Shown here: positions 57,649 through 64,000 of the stretch, piece after piece | Numbering within the stretch: the stretch's first letter is position 1 | Layout of the letters: each line of letters begins with the position of its first letter | NCBI RefSeq assembly: GCF_023155855.1 | Contig: NZ_JAKNUT010000003.1 | Location: 124,001-188,000, forward strand | From: Microbacterium aoyamense | GTDB taxonomy: Bacteria > Actinomycetota > Actinomycetes > Actinomycetales > Microbacteriaceae | DNA: 64,000 nucleotides | Reading direction: 5' to 3' | Translations under genes and position numbers: made by a program | The notes under the pieces: generated by a model | Database searches by the model: none | Seen by the model: the letters and a program-made list of their open reading frames with translations, nothing else | Told to the model about the DNA's origin: nothing

Positions 57649-57771
57649 GACGGCTCCTTCGACGCTGACGGTGCAGACACTACGACGCGCGCGCCCGGCG
57701 CGGAAGAGGATCATCCTCGAGATGTAGCCGGATGCCTCGCCAGGCCGACGCGACGGCGGTATGCCGATCCG

Positions 57772-57777
57772 TACGTT
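57772..57777 (+). promoter_or_regulatory. -10 hexamer TACGTT, leaderless geometry
   Basis: It ends six bases before ATG 57784 of the ABC exporter ATPase. Confidence 0.55.
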
Positions 57778-57783
57778 CGAGGC

Positions 57784-58569
57784 ATGGAGATCACTTCGAC
57801 CGACCTCGGGCTCGCCGCCCGCGTCCAGCAGCTGACCAAGACCTACGGCACCGGCGAGGGCGCCGTCCACGCGCTCGAAGGGGTGAGCGTCGGCATCCGC
57901 CGCGGTGAGTTCACCGCGATCATGGGGCCCTCGGGCTCGGGCAAGTCGACGCTCATGCACATCATGGCCGGGCTCGACGCACCCACGAGCGGTCGCGCCT
58001 GGATCGGCGACACCGACATCACGGGGCTGTCCGACCTCGAGCTGACGATCCTGCGCCGTCGGCGCGTCGGGTTCGTCTTCCAGTCGTTCAACCTCGTGCC
58101 GACGCTCGACGCGATCGGCAACATCCTGCTGCCGTTCGACCTCGACGGGCGTCGTCCCTCGACGCTCGAGCGCGCGCGCATCGACGGCCTCGTCGAGACG
58201 CTCGGGCTCACGTCGCGGCTGCGGCACCGGCCGCACGAGCTGTCGGGCGGGCAGCAGCAGCGCGTCGCGATCGCCCGTGCGCTCGCGACGGCCCCCGACC
58301 TCGTCTTCGCCGACGAGCCGACCGGCAACCTCGACTCCCGCAGCGGCCGCGAAGTTCTCGCACTGCTGGCGGCCGCGAGCCGCGAGCACGGGCAGTCGAT
58401 CGCGATGGTGACGCACGACCCGATCGCGGCGAGCCACGCCGACCGCGTCCTCTTCCTCGGCGACGGGCGCATCGTGGCCGACAAGCCGCGGCAGTCGGCG
58501 GACGAGATCTCGAGCTGGATGCTGGCGTCCGAGCTGCACGACACGAAGACCGCGGCGGTGACCTCGTGA
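57784..58569 (+). CDS. MacB/LolD-type ABC exporter ATPase, 261 aa
   Basis: Walker A GPSGSGKST, Q-loop FVFQSFNLVPTLDAIGNI, signature LSGGQQQRVAIARAL, Walker B LVFADEPTGNLDSRSG (the TGNLDS form marks the MacB/FtsE/LolD group) and switch MVTHDPIAASHAD. The stop overlaps the permease start. It pairs with the FtsX-type permease to move lipids, peptides or a drug out of the membrane. Confidence 0.92.
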   Translation: MEITSTDLGLAARVQQLTKTYGTGEGAVHALEGVSVGIRRGEFTAIMGPSGSGKSTLMHIMAGLDAPTSGRAWIGDTDITGLSDLELTILRRRRVGFVFQSFNLVPTLDAIGNILLPFDLDGRRPSTLERARIDGLVETLGLTSRLRHRPHELSGGQQQRVAIARALATAPDLVFADEPTGNLDSRSGREVLALLAAASREHGQSIAMVTHDPIAASHADRVLFLGDGRIVADKPRQSADEISSWMLASELHDTKTAAVTS

Positions 58570-60014
58570 CCGCGCTCGCCGCCGCCCCGCGCCGTCAAGC
58601 AGCTGCTCCGCTGGCCTGGCTGCGCGAACGCGGGATGGGCGCCAGCATCCTCGTCGCGGCGATCTCGAGCGCCTTCGGCGTCGTGCTCATCTCGGCGACG
58701 GGCTTCATCGGGGCGATGCTCCAGAACAACCCCTACATCGGCGAGAGCGAGATCCTCGCGGTCGTGGTGGGCGTGCTCACCGTGCTGCTGCTCGCCCTCG
58801 CGCTCTACGTCGGCGCGATCGTGACGGCGAACACGTTCGCCACCGTCGTCGCGGTGCGCACGCGGCGCATCGCGCTCATGCGCCTCATCGGGGCCTCCGC
58901 GCGCTCGCAGCGCGCCGAGGTCGCCCGGCAGGGACTCGTCGTGGGAGCGATCGGGGCGGCAGTCGGGCTCGTCGGCGGCATCGCGCTCGCGGTCGTCGGG
59001 GTCTTCGCGGCGCAGCGCGCATTCGGCCTCTCGTTCGACTACGCCGTCGTGCGCCCCGAGCTCGTCGCTCCGGCGATCGTCGTCGCCCTCACGACGTGGG
59101 CGGCTGCCTGGGTCGGCTCGCGCAAGGTGCTCGAAGTGACGCCGCTGCAGGCCCTCGGCGGGTCGGTCGAGGCATCCCACACCGACGTCGCACGTCGCAA
59201 GGGACGCAACGTCACCGCTCTCGCGCTGCTGATCTCGGGCGCTGCGCTCCTCGCGCTCGGCATCCTCGTCGGACTCGTCTCGCCGCTCGGCGTCGTGATC
59301 GCGTTCTTCGGCGGGGTTCTGTCGTTCACCGGTCTCGCCCTCGCCTCGACGCTCGTCATGCCCCCGGTGCTCCGTCTCGTCGGGCGCTGGTTCGGCCGTT
59401 CGGCGACGGCGAAGCTCGCTGCCGAGAACGCCCTGCGCTATCCCGAGCGGTCGAGCCGCATGGCGATCGGCGTCGTGATGGGCGTGACGCTCGTGACGAT
59501 GTTCGCGGTCGCGCTCGAGACGGTGAAATCGGTGCTCGCGGCATCCGGCGGCGGCGAGCCCCCCGCCGAGATGACGACCCTCATCGACACGTTCTCGGGC
59601 ATCATGATGGGCCTCGTCGGCGTCTCGGCGGTCATCGCCGCCGTGGGCCTGGTGAACCTCCTCACGATCGGCGTGCATCAGCGCACGCGCGAACTCGGGC
59701 TCCTGCGCGCGCTCGGCGTCTCGAGCGGTCAGGTGCGGCGCATGGTGCTGCTCGAGGCTGCGCACATCACGATCGCCGCGACCGTCGCAGGGCTCGCGCT
59801 CGGCATCGTCTACGGCTGGGCTGGAGCGCAGTCGCTCCTCGGTTCGGTGCAGGTGCCGCCGTTGTGGATGTCACCCACGTTCGTGCTGCCGGCGATCCCG
59901 TTCTGGCCGATCGTGGCGATCGTCGTCGCGACGGCCGTGCTCACCCTGGTCGCAGCGGTCGCCCCCACGCGGCTCGCGACGCGCGTGGCGCCGGTCGAGG
60001 CGCTCGCCGAGTAG
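58566..60014 (+). CDS. FtsX-like ABC permease, 482 aa
   Basis: Two FtsX domains, each with three to four helices, without a large extracytoplasmic MacB domain. Typical phrases are TRRIALMRLIGASARSQRAEV in the first and QRTRELGLLRALGVSSGQVRRMVLLEA in the second. The shorter loops suggest an exporter of small amphiphiles rather than a MacB with periplasmic partner. GTG 58566 overlaps the ATPase stop. Co-regulation by the two-component system upstream is likely but not shown. Confidence 0.88.
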   Translation: MTALAAAPRRQAAAPLAWLRERGMGASILVAAISSAFGVVLISATGFIGAMLQNNPYIGESEILAVVVGVLTVLLLALALYVGAIVTANTFATVVAVRTRRIALMRLIGASARSQRAEVARQGLVVGAIGAAVGLVGGIALAVVGVFAAQRAFGLSFDYAVVRPELVAPAIVVALTTWAAAWVGSRKVLEVTPLQALGGSVEASHTDVARRKGRNVTALALLISGAALLALGILVGLVSPLGVVIAFFGGVLSFTGLALASTLVMPPVLRLVGRWFGRSATAKLAAENALRYPERSSRMAIGVVMGVTLVTMFAVALETVKSVLAASGGGEPPAEMTTLIDTFSGIMMGLVGVSAVIAAVGLVNLLTIGVHQRTRELGLLRALGVSSGQVRRMVLLEAAHITIAATVAGLALGIVYGWAGAQSLLGSVQVPPLWMSPTFVLPAIPFWPIVAIVVATAVLTLVAAVAPTRLATRVAPVEALAE

Positions 60015-60028
60015 GCATCCATCACCCC

Positions 60029-60110
60029 GTCGAACCCACACATTTCGCTCGAACCCACACGATTCCGCCGGCCGGATCGTGTGGGTTCGGCGAATTCGTG
60101 TGGGTTCGAC
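60029..60110. terminator. Large nested hairpin with four CGAACCCACAC-type arms
   Basis: Two direct copies (60029-60041, 60050-60062) are followed by two inverted copies (60077-60089, 60098-60110). Outer arms (13 bp) and inner arms (13 bp) are each perfect; the inner loop carries TCCG/CGGA. It lies between convergent genes and would form an 82-base cruciform, so it can stop transcription both ways. It also looks like a dispersed repeat. Confidence 0.8.
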
Positions 60111-60121
60111 GCCTCAGCGCG

Positions 60122-60622
60122 TCACGCCGCCGCGGGGTCGTGCGCCCACGTCGGCGCCAGCGCTCGGATGCGGGCTGCACGCCACTGCCACGTCGACCAC
60201 AGCACGGGCCACAGGAGCGGCGCAGAGGCACCGCCGATCACGAGCCGATCGCGCCAGAGGGTGCGATCGGGGTGGCCGGGGACGGGCGAGATCGCCATCT
60301 GGTGGTCCCACACGTCGAGGCTCGAGAGCGGACCCGTGAGCGGGATGCCGCTGTCGCGGAAGATGCGCACACGCCCCGCGGGCTCGTCGACGAACCGCTC
60401 GCTCATGTGGATGAGCTGCCGCCCCATCGGCAGGACGCCCAGCGCCGAGAGCGAGACGGGCACGTCGTCCCCCGGCTCCCACGCCGTCGGCATCCCGCTC
60501 GGCACGAGGGGTTCGAGCTGGAGGAGCGGACCATAGAGCTCGGCCACGGCGCGTGGGGAGTGGACGGCGCGCCACGCGGCATCCGGATCGCAGTCGATCT
60601 CGAGCTTCAGGAGGATCCGCAT
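60122..60622 (-). CDS. SRPBCC (START-like) domain protein, 166 aa
   Basis: Begins MRILLKLEIDCDPDAAWRAVHSPRAVAELYGPLLQLEPL, a polyketide-cyclase/START-like start, with VRIFRDSGIPLTGPLSSLDVWDHQM later. The fold binds small hydrophobic ligands in the cytoplasm; ligand is unknown. GAGACT lies six bases before the ATG and the gene is divergent from DUF1345, 46 bases apart. Confidence 0.7.
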   Translation of the reverse strand: MRILLKLEIDCDPDAAWRAVHSPRAVAELYGPLLQLEPLVPSGMPTAWEPGDDVPVSLSALGVLPMGRQLIHMSERFVDEPAGRVRIFRDSGIPLTGPLSSLDVWDHQMAISPVPGHPDRTLWRDRLVIGGASAPLLWPVLWSTWQWRAARIRALAPTWAHDPAAA

Positions 60623-60628
60623 CGGCCC

Positions 60629-60634
60629 AGTCTC
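60629..60634 (-). promoter_or_regulatory. -10-like GAGACT, leaderless geometry
   Basis: It ends six bases before ATG 60622. The match to TANNNT is weak but the spacing is standard for this DNA. Confidence 0.35.
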
Positions 60635-60656
60635 GCACCGCGGCCGTGCGTCGTGG

Positions 60657-60662
60657 CATCGT
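60657..60662 (+). promoter_or_regulatory. -10-like CATCGT, leaderless geometry
   Basis: It ends six bases before ATG 60669 of the DUF1345 gene. Confidence 0.4.
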
Positions 60663-60668
60663 GTGACC

Positions 60669-61391
60669 ATGACGACTCCGTCGGCTCCGGACTCCGCCCC
60701 GCCCGTTCCGCGCGTCGCCTTCGATATCGTCCGCCTCGGGTACGCGTGCGGCGCGGGGTTCACGTCGGCGGCCATCACACTCCTGCTGGTGCTGATCACG
60801 GGCGGAAGCGTCGCGGGCGACTCCATCGTGCTGTGCCTGTTCGCCTTCTCGGCGGGGTGGTCGATCGCGTATCTCGTGCACACGCTCGTCTTCTTCACCA
60901 AGCTCGACGCGCCGCGGCTCAAGCAGGTGCTCCTGGGGTCGCAGCCGAAGAGCCGCGCCGGGCAGTTCGGCGCGATCATCTCGGGCACCGGCCCGACGAT
61001 CGGCGTGCAGTGGTCGATCATCGCGATCGCCGCCGTGCTGGTCTTCACCGTCTGGCCGGGACTCACGAGAGAGATCGTGACGGTCGTCTTCAGCTGCGTC
61101 GTCGTCGCAGCCTCGTGGGCGGTCACGATCGTCGCCTACGCGCTGCACTACGCGCGCGCCGATGCGCCGACGGGCGATTTCCAGTTCCCCGACAACGACC
61201 GCGGCCGGATCTTCGCGGACTACATCTACCTCGCCGTCCAAGTGCAGACGACGTTCTCGACATCGGACGTCTCGCTCATGTCACCATTGGCCCGACGGAT
61301 CGTCACGGGGCACACGCTCGTGTCGTTCGCCTTCGCGACCGTCATCATCGCGATGCTCATCACCGTCATCTTCCTCGGCGGGTCGAGCTGA
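60669..61391 (+). CDS. DUF1345 family membrane protein, 240 aa
   Basis: Five to six helices: FTSAAITLLLVLITGG, SIVLCLFAFSAGWSIAYLVHTLVF, VQWSIIAIAAVLVFTVWPG, VVFSCVVVAASWAVTIVAYALHYA and a final LVSFAFATVIIAMLITVIFL. The block FADYIYLAVQVQTTFSTSDVSLMSPLARRIVTGHTL is the family signature. Function is unknown; the ending resembles pore regions of potassium-channel-like proteins. Confidence 0.78.
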   Translation: MTTPSAPDSAPPVPRVAFDIVRLGYACGAGFTSAAITLLLVLITGGSVAGDSIVLCLFAFSAGWSIAYLVHTLVFFTKLDAPRLKQVLLGSQPKSRAGQFGAIISGTGPTIGVQWSIIAIAAVLVFTVWPGLTREIVTVVFSCVVVAASWAVTIVAYALHYARADAPTGDFQFPDNDRGRIFADYIYLAVQVQTTFSTSDVSLMSPLARRIVTGHTLVSFAFATVIIAMLITVIFLGGSS

Positions 61392-61396
61392 CCGCC

Positions 61397-61402
61397 TAGG
61401 GT
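61397..61402 (+). promoter_or_regulatory. -10 hexamer TAGGGT, leaderless geometry
   Basis: It ends six bases before GTG 61409 of the comB-like gene. Confidence 0.5.
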
Positions 61403-61408
61403 CGGAGG

Positions 61409-62035
61409 GTGCCTCCCTTCGATCAGCATCGCTACCAGGTCCGCCTCGACTGGGGCCTCGACGGACTCGCGCGGCTCGCGCCCGCCGACGTCGTCATCGT
61501 GGTCGACGTGCTGCGGTTCTCGACGACGGTGACGGATGCCGTCGCCCGCGGAGAGTCCGTGGCGATGGATGCCGCGGCCCGCGCAGTCTCGATCAACGGC
61601 GCTCCGCTCGCCGAAGCGGCGGCCGCCGCCGGCGCGGTCGTCCTGCTCGGGTGCCTGCGCAACCCCTCGGCCGTCGCCCGTGCCGTGCTGGAAGAGCAGC
61701 AGCGCCGCGGCACGCGCACGAGCATCGCGGTCCTCGCAGCCGGCGAGCTCGACGGCGACGGCACGCTCCGGTTCGCCGTCGAGGACCTCTTCGGCGCGGG
61801 CGCGGTCGTCGATGCGCTGAGCTCGCTCGGCATCGATCACACGTCCCCCGAGGCGGCCGCCGCGTGCGAGTCGTTCCGCGGCCTGCGCCCCGCCGTCCGA
61901 CACCTGCTCACCGCGAGTGGGTCGGGTCAGGAGCTGCTCGACCGCGACCGCCGGGACGAGGTGCTCAACGCCTCGGAGGTGGATGCCGCATCCGTCGCCC
62001 CCGTCCTGCGCGACGGCGTCTTCGTCGCCGCCTGA
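61409..62035 (+). CDS. comB: 2-phosphosulfolactate phosphatase (ComB-like), 208 aa
   Basis: VVIVVDVLRFSTTVTDAVARGES at the N-terminus is the ComB signature, followed by LLGCLRNPSAVA and VLAAGELDGDGTLRFAVEDLFGAGAVVDAL. The archetype removes phosphate from 2-phosphosulfolactate in coenzyme M synthesis; in actinobacteria without coenzyme M the real substrate is probably another phosphate. It is also shorter than archaeal ComB (about 240). Confidence 0.8.
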   Translation: MPPFDQHRYQVRLDWGLDGLARLAPADVVIVVDVLRFSTTVTDAVARGESVAMDAAARAVSINGAPLAEAAAAAGAVVLLGCLRNPSAVARAVLEEQQRRGTRTSIAVLAAGELDGDGTLRFAVEDLFGAGAVVDALSSLGIDHTSPEAAAACESFRGLRPAVRHLLTASGSGQELLDRDRRDEVLNASEVDAASVAPVLRDGVFVAA

Positions 62036-62037
62036 CG

Positions 62038-62526
62038 TCAGCGCGGGGTCATCGCCGCGAGACGCGCGGCGGGGCTGATCTCGCGGCGGGTCCAGCGGAA
62101 GAGGTTGCGCTCGTCGAAACGCGGCGCGCACTTCGCGCACGAGGTCGGGCGAGTCGGGCGACGGTGACGATAGGCGCTGTGGCCCGCGGGGCAGACGCCG
62201 ACCCACGGGGCGAGTTCGGTCGCCGTCTCGCCGTGGTGCGTCGTGCCGCCGACGTAGCCGAGGTCGCGCGCGATCTTCTTCCACGCGGGGCCGTGACCGG
62301 CCGCGGGCCCCGCCATCGCGTGCGCCACCTCGTGCAGCAGCGTCTGGTGGTTGTCGTCGTCTTCGTAGCGCGCCGCGAGGTAGCGCGAGACGCTGATGCG
62401 CTTGCGCGTGTAGTCGCACAGACCCGCCCGGCGCTTGGCGTTGTCGAAGGCGAACGACCACGAGGGGTCGAGGTGCGCGGAGATCAGGGCCTCGGCCCAC
62501 ACGCGCACGCGATGCAGTTCGGTCAT
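62038..62526 (-). CDS. SprT-like zinc metalloprotease domain protein, 162 aa
   Basis: HEVAH in TLLHEVAHAMAGPAAGHGPAWKKIARDLG is the SprT zinc motif with the third ligand region GHGPAWK. A cysteine pair (VCPAGH and SCAKC) may form a small zinc ribbon. Relatives such as Spartan cleave DNA-bound proteins. TAACGT lies six bases before the ATG. It stops three bases after the end of the convergent comB-like gene. Confidence 0.85.
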   Translation of the reverse strand: MTELHRVRVWAEALISAHLDPSWSFAFDNAKRRAGLCDYTRKRISVSRYLAARYEDDDNHQTLLHEVAHAMAGPAAGHGPAWKKIARDLGYVGGTTHHGETATELAPWVGVCPAGHSAYRHRRPTRPTSCAKCAPRFDERNLFRWTRREISPAARLAAMTPR

Positions 62527-62532
62527 GCGAGC

Positions 62533-62538
62533 ACGTTA
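62533..62538 (-). promoter_or_regulatory. -10 hexamer TAACGT, leaderless geometry
   Basis: It ends six bases before the ATG at 62526. Confidence 0.5.
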
Positions 62539-62555
62539 GAACAGAGGTGCGACAC

Positions 62556-63083
62556 TCAGCCGGCGATGGCTGCGTACGCACGCCGACGGTCGGCGGCGTC
62601 GATCGCGAGCAGAGTGGATTCGAGCTGGCCGTCGGACGCTCCGGCCTCCTGGCGCAGGAACAGTGCGCGCTTGAAGTCGTCGCGGGCCAGGGGGAAGTCA
62701 CCGGCGTCGAAGTGCACCTTGCCCCGGTGCTGCGCGGCGAACGCCGCGATCGCCGACCAACCCTGCCCCTCGGCCTCCTCGACGCACGTCGTGAGCTCAT
62801 GCTCCGCGGCCGCGTACGCGCCGCGGCTCTGCTCGACCGTCGCGTGCAGGATGCGCGCTCGCAGGAGGTCCTTGCGCGTGCCGGCCATGCGCGCGACCCG
62901 GACCGACTGCTCGGACAGCACGAGGGCGTCATCGAGGCGTCCGAGCACCTTCAGCAGCCACACGCGCTCGAGCAGCGCCGGCAGGGAGCGCTGCTCCCCG
63001 ATCTCGTCCAGGCGATCGCGGCACTGGTGGGGATCGATGATCTCGCGCAGGGTCTCGGGGTCGTACCCCTTGATGTAGCTCAC
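62556..63083 (-). CDS. TPR-like helical repeat protein, 175 aa
   Basis: Helical pairs with TPR character run from residue 30: LPALLERVWLLKVLGRLDDALVLSEQSVRVA, LRARILHATVEQSRGAYAAAEHELTTCV and QHRGKVHFDAGDFPLARDDFKRALFLR. It is probably a small cytosolic adaptor; the partner is not evident. GTG 63083 is chosen because GGGAGG lies 8 bases upstream. It follows the spermidine-synthase-like gene by 70 bases on the same strand. Confidence 0.7.
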   Translation of the reverse strand: MSYIKGYDPETLREIIDPHQCRDRLDEIGEQRSLPALLERVWLLKVLGRLDDALVLSEQSVRVARMAGTRKDLLRARILHATVEQSRGAYAAAEHELTTCVEEAEGQGWSAIAAFAAQHRGKVHFDAGDFPLARDDFKRALFLRQEAGASDGQLESTLLAIDAADRRRAYAAIAG

Positions 63084-63153
63084 TCGGCGCCTCCCGTCAT
63101 CGGCCTCTTCCAGTGTGCACGGGCCGGGCCGCGACGAACGACCGGCACGCCCG

Positions 63154-64000
63154 TCACCGCTCGAAGAGGGACGCCGCGGGTTTCGGGGACGCGGTGGAAT
63201 CGGCATCCGTCGCGATCCGCGCGCCGCGGGCGAGTTCGTCGACCTCGGCGCCCTGCGCGACCTTGGCGGGGTGCGGACCTGCCGCCATGAGCCGCGGCAG
63301 CCACTCCGTCGGAAGGAGAGTGGGGGATGCCGCGACCACGAGATTCCCGAAGCGGCGCCCCTTGAGCACCTGCACCTCGGCGAGCACGATGACGTGGTCG
63401 AACACCGTCTGCACCGTCGCGATCTGGCGACGGGCGAAGGCGAGGCCCGCGCCGTCGGCGACGTTGACGAGGAGGACGCCGTCGGGCGCGAGCAGGTCGG
63501 CCGCCTCGCGGTAGAACTCGAGCGTCGTGAGGTGCGCGGGGGTCTGGGCGCCCGCGTACACGTCGGACACGAGCAGGTCGACGTTGCCGCGCAGCGCCGC
63601 GGGCATGCGCGCGAGGCCGGCGCGCGCATCGCCGATCCGCACGCGGATCTGCGCGTTGCAGGGCAGCGGCATGCTCTCGCGGACGAGGTCCCACAGGGCG
63701 GGCTCGAGTTCGACGACCTGCTGCCTGGACCCCGGCCTCGTCGCCTCGACGTAGCGCGGGATCGTCAGGCCCCCGCCACCGAGATGCACCGCCGTCAACG
63801 GCTGGCCCGGCATCCGGAGCCTGTCGATCACCGCGCCCATGCGCGCGACGTACTCGAAGTGCAGGTGCGTCGGGTCGTCGAGGTCGACGTGCGACTGCGG
63901 AGTGCCGTCGACGTCGAGTTCGAGACCCCCCGCGAAGGCCGACGGCACGACGCGTGCGATCCGTCCGTCCGAGAGGCGGACTTCGGGAATGGATGCCTCG
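63154..64000 (-). CDS. Spermidine-synthase-like methyltransferase-fold protein, 5' end outside window
   Basis: A Rossmann-type motif (LTAVHLGGGGLTIPRYVEATRPGS) and the acidic loop VVELEPALWDLV match spermidine synthase-like proteins; DLLVSDVYAGAQTPAHL carries the catalytic Asp region. The frame stays open to the window edge (ends EASIPEVRLSDGRIARVV before PSAFAGG), so the N-terminus is missing. Many actinobacterial members have no polyamine activity and are of unknown role. Confidence 0.78.
   Translation of the reverse strand, partial: EASIPEVRLSDGRIARVVPSAFAGGLELDVDGTPQSHVDLDDPTHLHFEYVARMGAVIDRLRMPGQPLTAVHLGGGGLTIPRYVEATRPGSRQQVVELEPALWDLVRESMPLPCNAQIRVRIGDARAGLARMPAALRGNVDLLVSDVYAGAQTPAHLTTLEFYREAADLLAPDGVLLVNVADGAGLAFARRQIATVQTVFDHVIVLAEVQVLKGRRFGNLVVAASPTLLPTEWLPRLMAAGPHPAKVAQGAEVDELARGARIATDADSTASPKPAASLFER

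Noticed and set aside
61409..62035. Coenzyme M biosynthesis
   Set aside because: Only the ComB-like gene is present; no ComA, ComC or sulfolactate genes are nearby, so the pathway cannot be claimed.
1..64000. tRNA, rRNA, prophage or transposase genes
   Set aside because: No cloverleaf or rRNA-like sequence, integrase, capsid or transposase motif was seen on either strand.

Overview
The window reads as chromosomal DNA of a very high-GC actinobacterium, most likely a member of the Microbacteriaceae and probably Microbacterium. The grounds are the codon use (almost always G or C in third position), frequent GTG starts, actinobacterial families (DUF222-HNH nuclease, DUF6421, DUF4916, F420-type LLM oxidoreductase, Nei2-like glycosylase, Lhr) and many genes whose start codon lies six bases after a TANNNT-like hexamer, as in leaderless transcripts. 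The family assignment is inference; no rRNA or tRNA gene is visible.

Layout. 1-1662: end of a ModC-like transport ATPase and a glutamine amidotransferase. 1775-6872: a co-directional cassette of a sigma factor, a small soluble protein, an intracellular subtilase with a tandem NPFKM repeat, and a TPR-CHAT protease, closed by two hairpins. This is the best candidate for a poorly described system. 7068-10470: a LysR-type ligand domain without a DNA-binding domain, a DUF1304 membrane protein, a hexapeptide-repeat protein and a PucR regulator. 10472-17319: a defence locus with an XRE regulator divergent from a single-chain Type ISP-like restriction-modification enzyme, followed by a DUF222-HNH protein. 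17618-25354 (minus): a seven-gene operon for uptake (PotABCD-like) and catabolism of a polyamine or similar amine. 25560-31078: Nei-type glycosylase and Lhr helicase. 31169-44583: small membrane proteins, an ABC-F protein with a long leader, an esterase, a DUF4916 Nudix-like protein, a DivIVA/Wag31-like coiled-coil protein, an M3 peptidase, threonine aldolase, a GlcD-like oxidase, a hydrolase, an SDR, DUF6421 and an Lrp regulator. 44677-54692 (minus): a reductive pyrimidine catabolism locus with dihydropyrimidinase, beta-ureidopropionase, LLM oxidoreductase, an NMT1-type ABC importer with two permeases, an omega-aminotransferase and MmsA. 54887-60014: a two-component system, a repeat-rich intergenic region, a hemerythrin protein and a MacB/FtsX-type exporter. 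60122-64000: SRPBCC, DUF1345, ComB-like, SprT-like, a TPR-like protein and a spermidine-synthase-like protein cut by the window edge.

How the parts work together. The two minus-strand catabolic loci look like nitrogen-scavenging units: one takes up and oxidises amines, the other hydrolyses dihydropyrimidine to beta-alanine and passes the carbon through malonate semialdehyde to acyl-CoA. The PucR regulator at 8803 is a plausible controller of one or both, since its own promoter shares a 12-base string with the region upstream of the amine operon and a PucR-box-like site lies upstream of the pyrimidine operon. The first reductive step of pyrimidine breakdown is not in the window.
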